Assembly: GCF_011045115.1 (NCBI RefSeq)
Contig: NZ_JAAKZG010000006.1
Location: 310,001 to 374,000 of the forward strand
Length of the DNA: 64,000 bases
Reading direction: 5' to 3'
From: Mesorhizobium zhangyense
GTDB lineage: Bacteria; Pseudomonadota; Alphaproteobacteria; Rhizobiales; Rhizobiaceae
The notes under the pieces are model-generated. The model was not told the DNA's origin and did no database searches. It was given only the letters and a program-made list of their open reading frames with translations. A program made the translations under genes and the position numbers. Below, one piece after another: positions 42,018 through 49,809 of the stretch; positions within the stretch are counted from its first letter, which is position 1, and each line of letters starts with the position of its first letter.

Positions 42018-43018
42018 TCGAAAACATCACCGTCGTCGACATGCACACTGGTGGCGAGCCGCTCCGGATCGTCACCGGCGGCTATCCCAGAATTCCCGCC
42101 GAAACGATCCTGCAGAAGCGGGCTTACGTGCGCGACAATCTCGATCATCTGCGCAAGCTGTTGATGTTCGAACCGCGCGGCCATTACGACATGTATGGCG
42201 CGCTGCTGGTCGAGCCCGATCTGCCGGGCGCAGACCTCGCCGTGCTGTTCATGCACAATGAAGGCTATTCGACCATGTGCGGCCACGCCATCATCGCGCT
42301 TGGCCGTTACGCGATCGATCAGGGCATCGTCGCGGCGCAGGAACCGGTGACCACCGTCAACATCGAATGCCCCTGCGGCATGGTCCTCGCCTCGGTCGAG
42401 GTGAAGGACGGCAAGTCGGGCGCTGTTTCGTTCGAAAGCGTGCCGGCATTTCTGTTTGCGCGCGACCAGAGCATCGACCTGCCCGGCCATGGCAGTATCG
42501 CCTTCGACATCGCCTATGGCGGCGCTTTTTACGCGCTTGCCGACTGCCGCCAGTTCGGGCTGGAATTCGGCAGGAACCGCGCCCGCGATTTCGTCGATGC
42601 GGCCACAGCCCTGACCGAAACGCTGAAGCGTGATTTTCCGCTGTCGCACCCCGACCACAAAGACCTCGCCTTTCTCTACGGCACGATCCTGACGGATGGC
42701 GGCGACGGCTCGAAGGGCCAAGCGACAAAAAACGTCTGCGTCTTTGCCGAGGCCGAAGTCGACCGCTCGCCAACGGGTTCGGGCGTCACTGCGCGGCTGG
42801 CCGCCATGCATGCCAAGGGTGAATTGGCAGTGGGCGAGACACGGCTGTTCGAAAGCATCGTCGGCTCGCAATTTTCCGGCTCGGTGGCACGGACGACGAA
42901 GACTGGGGCGCACGACGCCATCGTCGCACGCGTCGGCGGCAGGGCCTTTTACTCTGGGAAAGGCGAGTTCTTCCGCGAAGAGGAAGACGAATTGGGTCGA
43001 GGGTTTCTGGTTCTATGA
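42014..43018 (+). CDS. trans-3-hydroxy-L-proline dehydratase (proline racemase family)
   Basis: A 334-residue member of the proline racemase family. The first catalytic residue is the cysteine in STMCGHAIIALG (about residue 91). The second position, Cys in racemases and epimerases, is threonine here: DRSPTGSGVTARLA. That Cys/Thr pairing marks the trans-L-3-hydroxyproline dehydratases, which form delta-1-pyrroline-2-carboxylate. No pyrroline-2-carboxylate reductase is nearby. It overlaps both the upstream PEP-mutase-family gene and the downstream periplasmic-protein gene by four bases, giving a three-gene operon. Confidence 0.88.
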   Translation: MIENITVVDMHTGGEPLRIVTGGYPRIPAETILQKRAYVRDNLDHLRKLLMFEPRGHYDMYGALLVEPDLPGADLAVLFMHNEGYSTMCGHAIIALGRYAIDQGIVAAQEPVTTVNIECPCGMVLASVEVKDGKSGAVSFESVPAFLFARDQSIDLPGHGSIAFDIAYGGAFYALADCRQFGLEFGRNRARDFVDAATALTETLKRDFPLSHPDHKDLAFLYGTILTDGGDGSKGQATKNVCVFAEAEVDRSPTGSGVTARLAAMHAKGELAVGETRLFESIVGSQFSGSVARTTKTGAHDAIVARVGGRAFYSGKGEFFREEEDELGRGFLVL

Positions 43019-43395
43019 AATTGGCAAATCAGATTTTTCTGGCGCTCCTTCTCTGCCTCGTGGGCATTTCAAGCAATGCGCAGGCACAGGACAGCGCTGT
43101 TTCCGATCTCGTCAGCGCGCTTCGGGGCGAGGTGCAACGCTGTTGGGCGCCACCTATGCTTACCGGCAAGCGGCCAAGACCGGCCGTGATTTCCGTCCGC
43201 CTCAATCGCGACGGCTCGCTCGACGGCACACCAGTGCTCGCCAATCGCTCCAGCAACGAGAATTTCAAAGTGATGGCCAACAGCGCCATCCGCGCCATCG
43301 AGCGCTGCGCGCCTTTCGAAAGCGTGCGGCAGAACCATGTTCCCTATGACAAATGGCGCCAGCTGAAGCTGCGTTTCGTAGCGCCCGAGTTTTAA
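43015..43395 (+). CDS. periplasmic TonB-C-terminal-like protein
   Basis: A 126-residue exported protein. A clear signal peptide (about residues 1-24, MKLANQIFLALLLCLVGISS, ending AQAQ) precedes a domain resembling the TonB C-terminal fold: WAPPMLTGKRPRPAVISVRL, then NRDGSLDGTPVL and a region with two cysteine-flanked helices (AIRAIERCAPFE). Similar short proteins in rhizobia are annotated as TonB-like or cell-envelope proteins of unknown role. It is the last gene of the PEPM-dehydratase operon and its stop codon is the first base pairs of a REP-like palindrome. Confidence 0.65.
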   Translation: MKLANQIFLALLLCLVGISSNAQAQDSAVSDLVSALRGEVQRCWAPPMLTGKRPRPAVISVRLNRDGSLDGTPVLANRSSNENFKVMANSAIRAIERCAPFESVRQNHVPYDKWRQLKLRFVAPEF

Positions 43396-43442
43396 AGCAT
43401 GATCCCGAAAAGCTGCAGACTTTCGGACAAGATCATGCTTAA
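43394..43442. repeat. REP-like palindrome, likely acting as terminator
   Basis: AAGCATGATC (43395-43404) and GATCATGCTT (43431-43440) are perfect inverted repeats. The inner CCCGAAAAG/CTTTCGG also pairs. A short A-rich tract follows. It lies directly at the stop of the TonB-like gene and between convergent genes. Confidence 0.75.
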
Positions 43443-43471
43443 AAATCAATACCCTAGACCTACCCGGCCTG

Positions 43472-44176
43472 TCAGGCGCCTTCCCGCACTGACACCATCT
43501 TGTGCAGATGCACCATCATGGCGGCGGCAAAGAGCGGCGTCAGCAGGTTTAGCAGTGGCACGGCCAGAAACGCGGCTATCACCAGACCTGCCATGAACAC
43601 CGTGCCGGCATATTTGCGCCGCAGCGCCTTGGCCTCGGTTTCCGTCCGGAAGCGCATGGCGGCGAATTCGAAGAATTCGCGCCCGAGCAGGTAGCCGTTG
43701 ACGACGAAGAAGGCGCCGATATTGACCCCCGGCACCAGCAGCAAAAGCAGGGCGAACAGATTGCCCAGCACGACGATGCCGAAGAATTTCAGCGACATGA
43801 TCAGCGCCGGAATGGTCGGTACGGCGCGGCCAGGCCTGTCATTCGGATAGTCGCTTCTCTCGACAAGCTCGGCGACATCGTCAAGAAACAGCCCCGCAAT
43901 CACCGCCGTCACAGGCGCGATCAGCAGCGCCAACCCCAGCGCAAGCCCGATGCCAGCAAGGATCGCAGCGATCAGGCTGAGCCAGCCGGCCCAGGATGGA
44001 AATCCGGGCAGCAGCGCATCGATCCACGGCAGGGCCAGCGCATCGAATGCCTGATGCAGGCCGAACCACAGTGCGGCCAGCGCCAGCAGCGTGATGCCGA
44101 TCGTCTTGAAAAACACCGTGCGGAATTCGGCGGTGAAGAGCTTGCTGGCTGCGGCGCGGGCGGCGTCGAGGATCAT
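43472..44176 (-). CDS. EI24/CysZ-like membrane protein
   Basis: A 234-residue protein with about five hydrophobic segments (for example IGITLLALAALWFGLHQ, WLSLIAAILAGIGLALGLAL and FFGIVVLGNLFALLLLLVPG). It matches the EI24-domain family (CysZ, DUF540). The motif VNGYLLGREFFEFAAMR is typical. CysZ mediates sulfate uptake in enterobacteria; rhizobial homologues are usually uncharacterised, so a sulfate role is only possible. I start it at the ATG at 44176. The much longer open frame upstream is antisense to adenosine kinase and not real. It is divergent from adenosine kinase. Confidence 0.85.
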   Translation of the reverse strand: MILDAARAAASKLFTAEFRTVFFKTIGITLLALAALWFGLHQAFDALALPWIDALLPGFPSWAGWLSLIAAILAGIGLALGLALLIAPVTAVIAGLFLDDVAELVERSDYPNDRPGRAVPTIPALIMSLKFFGIVVLGNLFALLLLLVPGVNIGAFFVVNGYLLGREFFEFAAMRFRTETEAKALRRKYAGTVFMAGLVIAAFLAVPLLNLLTPLFAAAMMVHLHKMVSVREGA

Positions 44177-44296
44177 CGGCAACAGTTCCTTTCGCGTCCG
44201 AAGGGCCGCTTGCAACCGCCGAGAGATAGGCAGGCTTTCAGCCGACCGCAAGAACGCGCTTTCGGCGCGGTTTGCAAAACCACCCCGTTTTCTTGC

Positions 44297-44350
44297 CTGA
44301 CCATGATCTTTTGCGAAAACCGGGTTCCACTTTTCAAGATCATGGTCTAG
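44297..44350. repeat. REP-like palindrome upstream of adenosine kinase
   Basis: GACCATGATCTT (44299-44310) and AAGATCATGGTC (44336-44347) form a perfect 12-bp inverted repeat; the centre contains GCGAAAACCGGGTTCCAC. This is the common rhizobial palindrome. It sits about 65 bp before the adenosine kinase start. Confidence 0.75.
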
Positions 44351-44413
44351 ACCCACGCGCGGCCGGCGTGCCAAAGGAATTGGTCTTTCCTGCGCGGTTC
44401 TGCGGAGTTTTTC

Positions 44414-45406
44414 ATGAGCCAGTATGACGTGCTTTGCATCGGCAATGCCATCGTGGACATCATTGCCCAATGCGACGACGCCTTTCTCACGGAAAACCGC
44501 ATCATCAAGGGGGCGATGAACCTGATCGACGCCGAACGCGCCGAGCTGCTTTACAGCCGCATGGGCCCGGCGATCGAGGCTTCGGGCGGCAGCGCCGGCA
44601 ACACGGCGGCGGGCGTTGCCAGCTTCGGCGGACGCTCGGCCTATTTTGGCAAGGTCTCGCGGGATCATCTCGGCCAGATCTTCACCCATGATATCCACGC
44701 CCAGGGCGTCGCCTTCGACACCAGCCCGCTGACGGGCACTCCGCCGACAGCGCGCTCGATGATCTTCGTCACGCCCGACGGCGAGCGCTCGATGAACACC
44801 TATCTCGGCGCCTGCGTCGAACTCGGCCCGGACGATGTCGAGGTCGACAAGGCGAGCGGCGCAAAAGTCACCTACTTCGAAGGTTACCTCTGGGATCCGC
44901 CACTGGCCAAGGAGGCGATCCGCATGACCGCGGCCCACGCCCATGCCGCCGGCCGCGAAGTATCGATGACGCTGTCCGATCCCTTCTGCGTCGACCGCTA
45001 CCGCGACGAATTCCTCGACCTGATGCGGACCGGCACGGTCGATATCGTCTTTGCCAATGAGAGCGAGGCGAAATCGCTCTATCAGACCGAATCCTTCGAG
45101 CAGGCGCTGGAATTGATCCGCAAGGATTGCAAGATTGCTGCCGTCACCCGCTCCGAGCTCGGCTCGGTGATCGTGCGCGGCGACGAGACCGTTGCTGTCG
45201 ATGCGATCGAGATTGAAAAACTCGTCGACACCACCGGCGCCGGCGACCTCTACGCCGCCGGTTTCCTGTTCGGCTACACGGCAGGCCGCAGCCTCGCCGA
45301 TTGCGGCAAGCTCGGCTCGCTCGCCGCAGGACTGGTCATCCAGCAGATCGGCCCGCGCCCGCGCAAGAATTTGCGCGAGGCAGCCGAGCAGGTCGGGCTG
45401 ATCTAA
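44414..45406 (+). CDS. adenosine kinase (PfkB family)
   Basis: A 330-residue ribokinase-fold enzyme that phosphorylates adenosine to AMP, recycling the product of S-adenosylhomocysteine breakdown. The substrate-binding motif GGSAGNTAAGVASFGG is near residues 56-71. The anion-hole and catalytic aspartate motif VDTTGAGDLYAAGFLFG is near residues 274-290. The N-terminus YDVLCIGNAIVDIIA is typical of the Rhizobium-type adenosine kinases. The ATG at 44414 is well placed. It is transcribed alone. Confidence 0.92.
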   Translation: MSQYDVLCIGNAIVDIIAQCDDAFLTENRIIKGAMNLIDAERAELLYSRMGPAIEASGGSAGNTAAGVASFGGRSAYFGKVSRDHLGQIFTHDIHAQGVAFDTSPLTGTPPTARSMIFVTPDGERSMNTYLGACVELGPDDVEVDKASGAKVTYFEGYLWDPPLAKEAIRMTAAHAHAAGREVSMTLSDPFCVDRYRDEFLDLMRTGTVDIVFANESEAKSLYQTESFEQALELIRKDCKIAAVTRSELGSVIVRGDETVAVDAIEIEKLVDTTGAGDLYAAGFLFGYTAGRSLADCGKLGSLAAGLVIQQIGPRPRKNLREAAEQVGLI

Positions 45407-45429
45407 CGCCGCTCCAAGTTCCGGAGCTC

Positions 45430-46728
45430 TCAGGCTCCCGTCACACGCCAGATTGCATCGCCGGCGTCGTCGGCCACCAGTAGCGAGCCATCCGGCCCGA
45501 TGGCGACGCCCACCGGGCGGCCATAGGAAACCTTTTCGTCCGGGGCGAGGAAGCCGGTGAGGATATCCCGCGCCGGGCCAGACGGTTTTCCTCCCTCGAA
45601 CGGCACGAAGACCACGCGATAGCCCGAGAGTTTGCTGCGGTTCCATGAGCCGTGCTGGCCGATCGCCATGCCGTCGGGGAACCCCGGCAACGTGCCCGCC
45701 GGCATCCAGCACAGGCCGAGCGACGCCGTGTGGCCGCCGAGCGCGAAATCCGGCTGGATGGCGCGCGCGACCAAAGCTGCATCCTGCGGCACGCGATCAT
45801 CCACCGTCTGGCCCCAGTAGCAGTAGGGCCAGCCGTAGAAGCCACCATCCTGCACCGAGGTGAGATAGTCCGGCGGCGTCTCGTCGCCGAGGCCGTCGCG
45901 CTCGTTGACGACTGTCCAGAGCGCGTTCGTCTGCGGCTCCCAGGCGAGCCCGACCGGATTGCGCAGGCCAGCGCCGAAGATGCGGCCCTGACCGGTGGCG
46001 ATGTCATATTCGTAGATCGCCGCGCGGCCTTCCTCGGCCTCCATGCCCTCATCGCCGATATTGCTCTGCGATCCGACGCCGACATAGAGCCTGGTGCCGT
46101 CGTTGCTGGGAAGGATGCTGCGCGTCCAGTGGCCACCCGGCTTGAAGTCGAAGATTTTTTGGCCGGCAGCCGAAATCCGTGTCTCGCCGGAGCGATAGGG
46201 GAAGGCCACCAGCCCGTCGGTGTTGCCGACGTAGAAAGTGTCGCCGACCAGTGCCATGCCGAAAGGCTGGTTGAGGCCGGAGAGAAAGATTTCCCGCGTC
46301 TCGGCCACACCGTCGCCATCCGCGTCGCGCAGCAGCGTGATGCGGTTCGCGCTGACGCCGACGGCGGCGGCCCGCTTCATGGTGCTGTACATCGCGTAGT
46401 CGAATGCCGAGCGTATGCCGCCGGGCGTGCTCAATGCCTCGGCGATCAGCACGTCGCCGTTCGGCAGAACCTCGATCCAGCGAGGATGCTGCAATCCCCG
46501 TGCGAAGGCGTTGACCTTGAGGCCGGGCGCGGCAACCGGCGTCCGCCCCTCATCCCAGCCCCGTGCCGTCGGCATCTTCAGCGTCGGAATGCCTTGCGGC
46601 CTTGCCGGCGGGATCGCGGGTGTGTCGCCGACCGCCTGCGGCAAGGTCTGGTCACCCCGATGACGCAACAGGATCACGCCCGCGCCAACCATTGCAACCA
46701 GCCGCGCGAAGATGTCCGAAAAGGCCAT
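45430..46728 (-). CDS. sorbosone dehydrogenase-like PQQ/glucose-dehydrogenase-fold protein
   Basis: A 432-residue protein with an N-terminal hydrophobic anchor (about residues 5-22) and a six-bladed beta-propeller of the soluble glucose/sorbosone dehydrogenase family. Motifs include FARGLQHPRWIEVLPNGDVL, then the GLNQPFGMAL blade turn, LRNPVGLAWEPQTNALW and the terminal PVGVAIGPDGSLLVADDAGD. Such proteins bind PQQ in the periplasm and oxidise sugars or aldehydes; activity and cofactor here are unproven. It converges with adenosine kinase. Confidence 0.88.
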   Translation of the reverse strand: MAFSDIFARLVAMVGAGVILLRHRGDQTLPQAVGDTPAIPPARPQGIPTLKMPTARGWDEGRTPVAAPGLKVNAFARGLQHPRWIEVLPNGDVLIAEALSTPGGIRSAFDYAMYSTMKRAAAVGVSANRITLLRDADGDGVAETREIFLSGLNQPFGMALVGDTFYVGNTDGLVAFPYRSGETRISAAGQKIFDFKPGGHWTRSILPSNDGTRLYVGVGSQSNIGDEGMEAEEGRAAIYEYDIATGQGRIFGAGLRNPVGLAWEPQTNALWTVVNERDGLGDETPPDYLTSVQDGGFYGWPYCYWGQTVDDRVPQDAALVARAIQPDFALGGHTASLGLCWMPAGTLPGFPDGMAIGQHGSWNRSKLSGYRVVFVPFEGGKPSGPARDILTGFLAPDEKVSYGRPVGVAIGPDGSLLVADDAGDAIWRVTGA

Positions 46729-46844
46729 TGATGATATTCCCGCTCATGAATGATGGCTGCAGGAATACACAAGTCGAACGCGGGTTGAAACCCGGCATCG
46801 CGAAGCCAGCCGTACAGAGCCCTGTAGTTCTGCCGCCAGGATCG

Positions 46845-47723
46845 TCAGATGGTCTCGAAAAAGCGAAGCGCTTCCGCACTTTCGCCGGGTATGGCCGAGG
46901 AGTGATCGCCTTCGACGATGGCGCGGCGCACATCCAGGCCGGCCGCCCGCGCCCGCGATACCGTCAGGCGGACGGCGTGATCGCTGTTCATCTCCTTGCT
47001 GCCATGGAGCATCAGCACCGGGCACTTGAAGCTGCCGGCAAAACAGACCGGCGAGCGCATGTCGAACTCCTGCGGATCGTCGACATCGAAGCGGATGTCC
47101 TCGGGAAAATGGCGGAAGAAAGCCCGCGCGTCCGGGTTGCCCGCATAAGCGGCGGCGGCACGGAAAGGATGCCTGCTCATGGCCGCAAGCAAGGTGAGCG
47201 TTCCGCCGACGCTGTGCCCCGCGATGTAAAGGCGGGCCGGATCGACCCCCGGATAGGCCCGCAGGACGTCGGCTACCGCAAGAACATCCGCCGTCTCGTC
47301 ATAAAAGCCCGAAAAGCTGCCCGGCAAGCCGTTCTCGCCGCGCATGGCGGGGATCATCGCCACATAGCCCGCTTTCACGAAGGGATGCGCAAGATCGTCC
47401 CAATGGCCCGGCCACAATGCATTGCCGCCATGCAGGACGAGCACGCCCGGCCGAGGCCTTGACGCATCGGCGTTCTCCGATACCCAGGCGACAAGCTTGA
47501 GCGGGCCGGACCTGTAGTCCACCCGCCGGGCGCCATGCGGCGGCGAAAGCGGCTGCGGCGGATCGGGCGAAGGGCCGGTCTGGGTCAAATGCGTACGAAA
47601 CCGCTCGCGCGCCACCGCATAGTCCTCGCGAACAAGCTTCGGCTCGGCCCTGGCGGCGGTTGCAGGAAGAAGCAACCCGGCAGCGGCTGCATGGGAGAGA
47701 AAAGCCCGGCGGTCCATCTTCAT
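46845..47723 (-). CDS. Tat-exported alpha/beta hydrolase (dienelactone hydrolase-like)
   Basis: A 292-residue hydrolase. The N-terminus MKMDRRAFLSHAAAAGLLLP is a Tat-type signal peptide (DRRAFL motif), cleaved near ARAEP. The mature domain has the oxyanion region VLVLHGGNALWPGHWDD, the nucleophile serine in YIAGHSVGGTLTLL (about residue 168), an aspartate late in the sheet and the histidine in EGDHSSAIPG. It resembles dienelactone hydrolases and prolyl-oligopeptidase-type esterases. It is upstream of the sorbosone-dehydrogenase-like gene on the same strand (116-bp gap). Substrate unknown. Confidence 0.87.
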   Translation of the reverse strand: MKMDRRAFLSHAAAAGLLLPATAARAEPKLVREDYAVARERFRTHLTQTGPSPDPPQPLSPPHGARRVDYRSGPLKLVAWVSENADASRPRPGVLVLHGGNALWPGHWDDLAHPFVKAGYVAMIPAMRGENGLPGSFSGFYDETADVLAVADVLRAYPGVDPARLYIAGHSVGGTLTLLAAMSRHPFRAAAAYAGNPDARAFFRHFPEDIRFDVDDPQEFDMRSPVCFAGSFKCPVLMLHGSKEMNSDHAVRLTVSRARAAGLDVRRAIVEGDHSSAIPGESAEALRFFETI

Positions 47724-48071
47724 GAGGAGCGCGTCCTGTTTCGACCAGCGAAGCCATCGCCGGTTAATAAGCCAATTTCACGGCTTTATCTAATCTTGAG
47801 CGCCACGCGACGGAAATCAACTGCCTGCAACGCCAGTTGCGGTGGCTACGGCGTTCACATTGTCGCTACTTCGGATTGAAGAAGCGCGGGACAAAGGATG
47901 GCGTCCGCCGCAAGGCAGACGCCTAAAAGCCTTCACGCCCCCGCATTATACGCCATACGCCGCGATCGCCGCTATGTTGACGATTCGAAACGAGGCCGCT
48001 TATTCAGGTGGCCATCCGTGGATGCAAAACAATCACAGGTCGCGTTTCATTTGTGTCAGAAGGAATGCTTT
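47724..48071. other. intergenic region with the vestigial maeB tail
   Basis: These 348 bases between divergent genes contain a small hairpin (GGCGTC/GACGCC around 47899-47922), the maeB 3' vestige at 47932-47983 and then lower-G+C sequence leading to the gene at 48072. No coding frame with a plausible start is visible. Confidence 0.6.
47932..47983 (-). pseudogene. vestige of the maeB 3' end (third copy)
   Basis: About 50 bp aligns with the last 47 bases of maeB, including its stop codon (TCA at 47932-47934 on the plus strand). It then carries a 7-bp duplication (CATACGC) and ends in GCTATGTTGACGAT. It is closer to the fragment at 48678 than to the intact gene. Beyond 47983 similarity stops abruptly at the low-G+C segment. 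Confidence 0.75.
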
Positions 48072-48425
48072 ATGAAATACGAACCGATCCCCGAGTTTGA
48101 TCGCGAAGAAATACTCCGTCAACTTAAGAGCGGGAATGAAAATGAAGAGAACATAGTTCTCGCCATATTAAGTGCGGCTCTGCACGATGACGATTGGTTG
48201 TGGGCCCAGAATATTTGCCTGAAAGGACTCGGCCACGCGAACTTTGTCATTAAACGTGCAGGCCTCATCGGGCTAAGCCATGTAGTCAGGCTTCATGGTC
48301 GGCTGGATCTCGATGTGGTGGCGAAGAAGCTTTCTCCTTATCGGGAAGCGCACGAACTGAGCGGATACGTCGAAAACCTATTTAGCGACATCAATATCTA
48401 CCATCGCCCGCAAAGCGAGAATTAA
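48072..48425 (+). CDS. hypothetical HEAT-repeat-like protein (possible immunity type)
   Basis: A 117-residue acidic, helical protein: MKYEPIPEFDREEILRQLKS, then an AILSAALHDDDWLWAQNICL helix pair and VIKRAGLIGLSHVVRLHGRL, consistent with two or three HEAT-like repeats. It resembles small helical-repeat immunity proteins in architecture only. I know no specific family. Its G+C is markedly low (25 of 60 bases in 48121-48180). AGGA precedes the ATG at 48072. It lies between two maeB tail copies and converges with the 77-residue gene, five bases apart, so it looks horizontally acquired. Confidence 0.65.
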   Translation: MKYEPIPEFDREEILRQLKSGNENEENIVLAILSAALHDDDWLWAQNICLKGLGHANFVIKRAGLIGLSHVVRLHGRLDLDVVAKKLSPYREAHELSGYVENLFSDINIYHRPQSEN

Positions 48426-48430
48426 AATAC

Positions 48431-48664
48431 TCAATCAGCAAACGAGAGATCTCTAATCGTTTCCCTGTCTATCTTCCCAACATAATGGCAATATGTTCCA
48501 CGATTGAGGAGCGCTGCCACCTCCATTTCGTCGTCGAACAATATTACTTTCTCCCCGAGAGAAAGTTCTTGATAAGCAGCGTTCCAATCCTCTCTGACCT
48601 CAATCAGGTCGATATCTTCGCGCTCATTGAAATCGACTTTTAGCCGTTGCAAATTCATCATCAA
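48431..48664 (-). CDS. hypothetical small acidic protein
   Basis: A 77-residue protein starting MMMNLQRLKVDFNEREDIDL and containing LGEKVILFDDEMEVAALLNR, a beta-rich pattern seen in small uncharacterised proteins found near polymorphic-toxin or accessory genes. Any of three leading ATGs (48664, 48661, 48658) could start it. G+C is low compared with its surroundings. Its stop is five bases from the stop of the convergent HEAT-like gene, and it begins 14 bases from the maeB fragment. Function unknown. Confidence 0.6.
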   Translation of the reverse strand: MMMNLQRLKVDFNEREDIDLIEVREDWNAAYQELSLGEKVILFDDEMEVAALLNRGTYCHYVGKIDRETIRDLSFAD

Positions 48665-48677
48665 TTGCTAATCGCCC

Positions 48678-49020
48678 TCACGCCCCCGCGTTATAGGCGG
48701 CGATCGCCGCCATGTTGACGATGTCGCTATCCTTGGCGTTGAGCTGCACGATCTGCACCGGCTTGTTCAGCCCGACCAGCAGCGGCCCGATAACGGTGGA
48801 GCCGCCGAGTTCCTGCAGCATCTTGGTCGAGATCGAGGCCGAGTGGAACGCCGGCATGATCAGCACGTTGGCCGCGCCCAACGGGCGGCAGAACGGATAT
48901 TGCTGCTGCGTCAGCCGGTGGTTCAGTGCAACGTCGGCGGCTATTTCACCGTCATATTCGAAATCGACGCGGCGCTTGTCGAGGATCTTCACCGCCTCCT
49001 GCACGCGCTCGGAGAGCTCG
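48678..49020 (-). pseudogene. 3' fragment of maeB (phosphotransacetylase-like C-terminus, second copy)
   Basis: About 343 bp encodes the last 113 residues of malic enzyme, from [20 protein letters not shown] to the terminal [10 protein letters not shown] and the same stop. Against the intact gene I count about 26 base differences, mostly at third positions, with only about six amino-acid changes. It therefore derives from a diverged allele rather than a fresh duplication. Homology ends near 49020, next to the isochorismatase-family stop. There is no start codon or ribosome binding site of its own. Confidence 0.88.
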
Positions 49021-49032
49021 AGCGCCCCGGCT

Positions 49033-49710
49033 TCAAAGGCTGGCGTAAAGCTCCGCCGCATTCTCGTAGGTGAAGCGCAGAGGCACCGCGCCCTCGACCA
49101 TCCACGCCTGAACCGTCTCGCCGGCCATCAGCCGGCAGGCGTTGGTGGTATCGGCAACCGCACCGCCATAGAGCCGGTTGGCGAGGTTGAGAATACCGGT
49201 CTGGTGCATGGCGACGCTGCCGCTGCCGCAGGCATCCTTGACCAGCACGACGCGCAGGCCGGTTGCCACCGCATGCTTGACGGTCGCGTCGATGCAGGCT
49301 TCCGTCCAGACGCCGGCAACGAAAACCCATTCAACACCGCGCGCGCCAAGCAGCGCTGCCAGCCGGCCGTCGCCAAAGGCGCTCGCCTCGGATTTTATCA
49401 GCAACGGCTCATCGCCCAGCGGCGCAACCTCGGGGCAGATCGCGGTGAGCGGATCGTCCTTGTCGCTGAAATAGGAACGGCCATCGCTAAGAACCGGGTG
49501 AAACGGCCGGCTTGCCGCTGCATCGACGACATAGGCGAAATGCAGAACCGGCAAGGCGGCAGCGCGCGCGGCCTCCTGCAACCGCACCACATTGGCGAGC
49601 ACACGGTCGTAGTCCACGGCGAGCAGGCGTGGATCTCCGCGATGCTCCTCCTGCAGGTCGATACAGAGCAACGCCGCCTTCGACGGATCGAGGGACAAGA
49701 AGGCTTTCAT
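49033..49710 (-). CDS. isochorismatase family cysteine hydrolase
   Basis: A 225-residue alpha/beta hydrolase. The catalytic aspartate is in AALLCIDLQEEHRGD, the lysine in EPLLIKSEASAFGDG and the cysteine in AGVWTEACIDATVKHAVATG, the complete nicotinamidase/isochorismatase triad. Substrate may be nicotinamide, an N-carbamoyl compound or another amide. I use the ATG at 49710 with GGAGA upstream; one at 49731 is less likely. It lies between the intact maeB and its 3' fragment, in the same orientation, as if inserted there. G+C is normal. Confidence 0.87.
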   Translation of the reverse strand: MKAFLSLDPSKAALLCIDLQEEHRGDPRLLAVDYDRVLANVVRLQEAARAAALPVLHFAYVVDAAASRPFHPVLSDGRSYFSDKDDPLTAICPEVAPLGDEPLLIKSEASAFGDGRLAALLGARGVEWVFVAGVWTEACIDATVKHAVATGLRVVLVKDACGSGSVAMHQTGILNLANRLYGGAVADTTNACRLMAGETVQAWMVEGAVPLRFTYENAAELYASL

Positions 49711-49809
49711 GCAGGCAATTCTCCGCAGCAATATCTGCTGCGGATTAACAGCCTGCTCCGCTATTGTCCGCTATCCCTGCAGCGACGCTGTCGAGCGGTT
49801 TTTAGCCTC

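Noticed and set aside
42357-42510. Antisense short frames inside the hydroxyproline dehydratase gene
   Set aside because: No start signals or homology; they are shadows of the real gene.
44177-45712. N-terminal extension of the EI24 membrane protein to a 746-residue product
   Set aside because: The extension is antisense to adenosine kinase and has no family similarity; the membrane protein starts naturally at 44176.
48678-49061. A separate 127-residue gene
   Set aside because: Its C-terminal 113 residues are the maeB tail and its N-terminus is the reverse frame of the isochorismatase 3' end; there is no ribosome binding site, so I call it a fragment.
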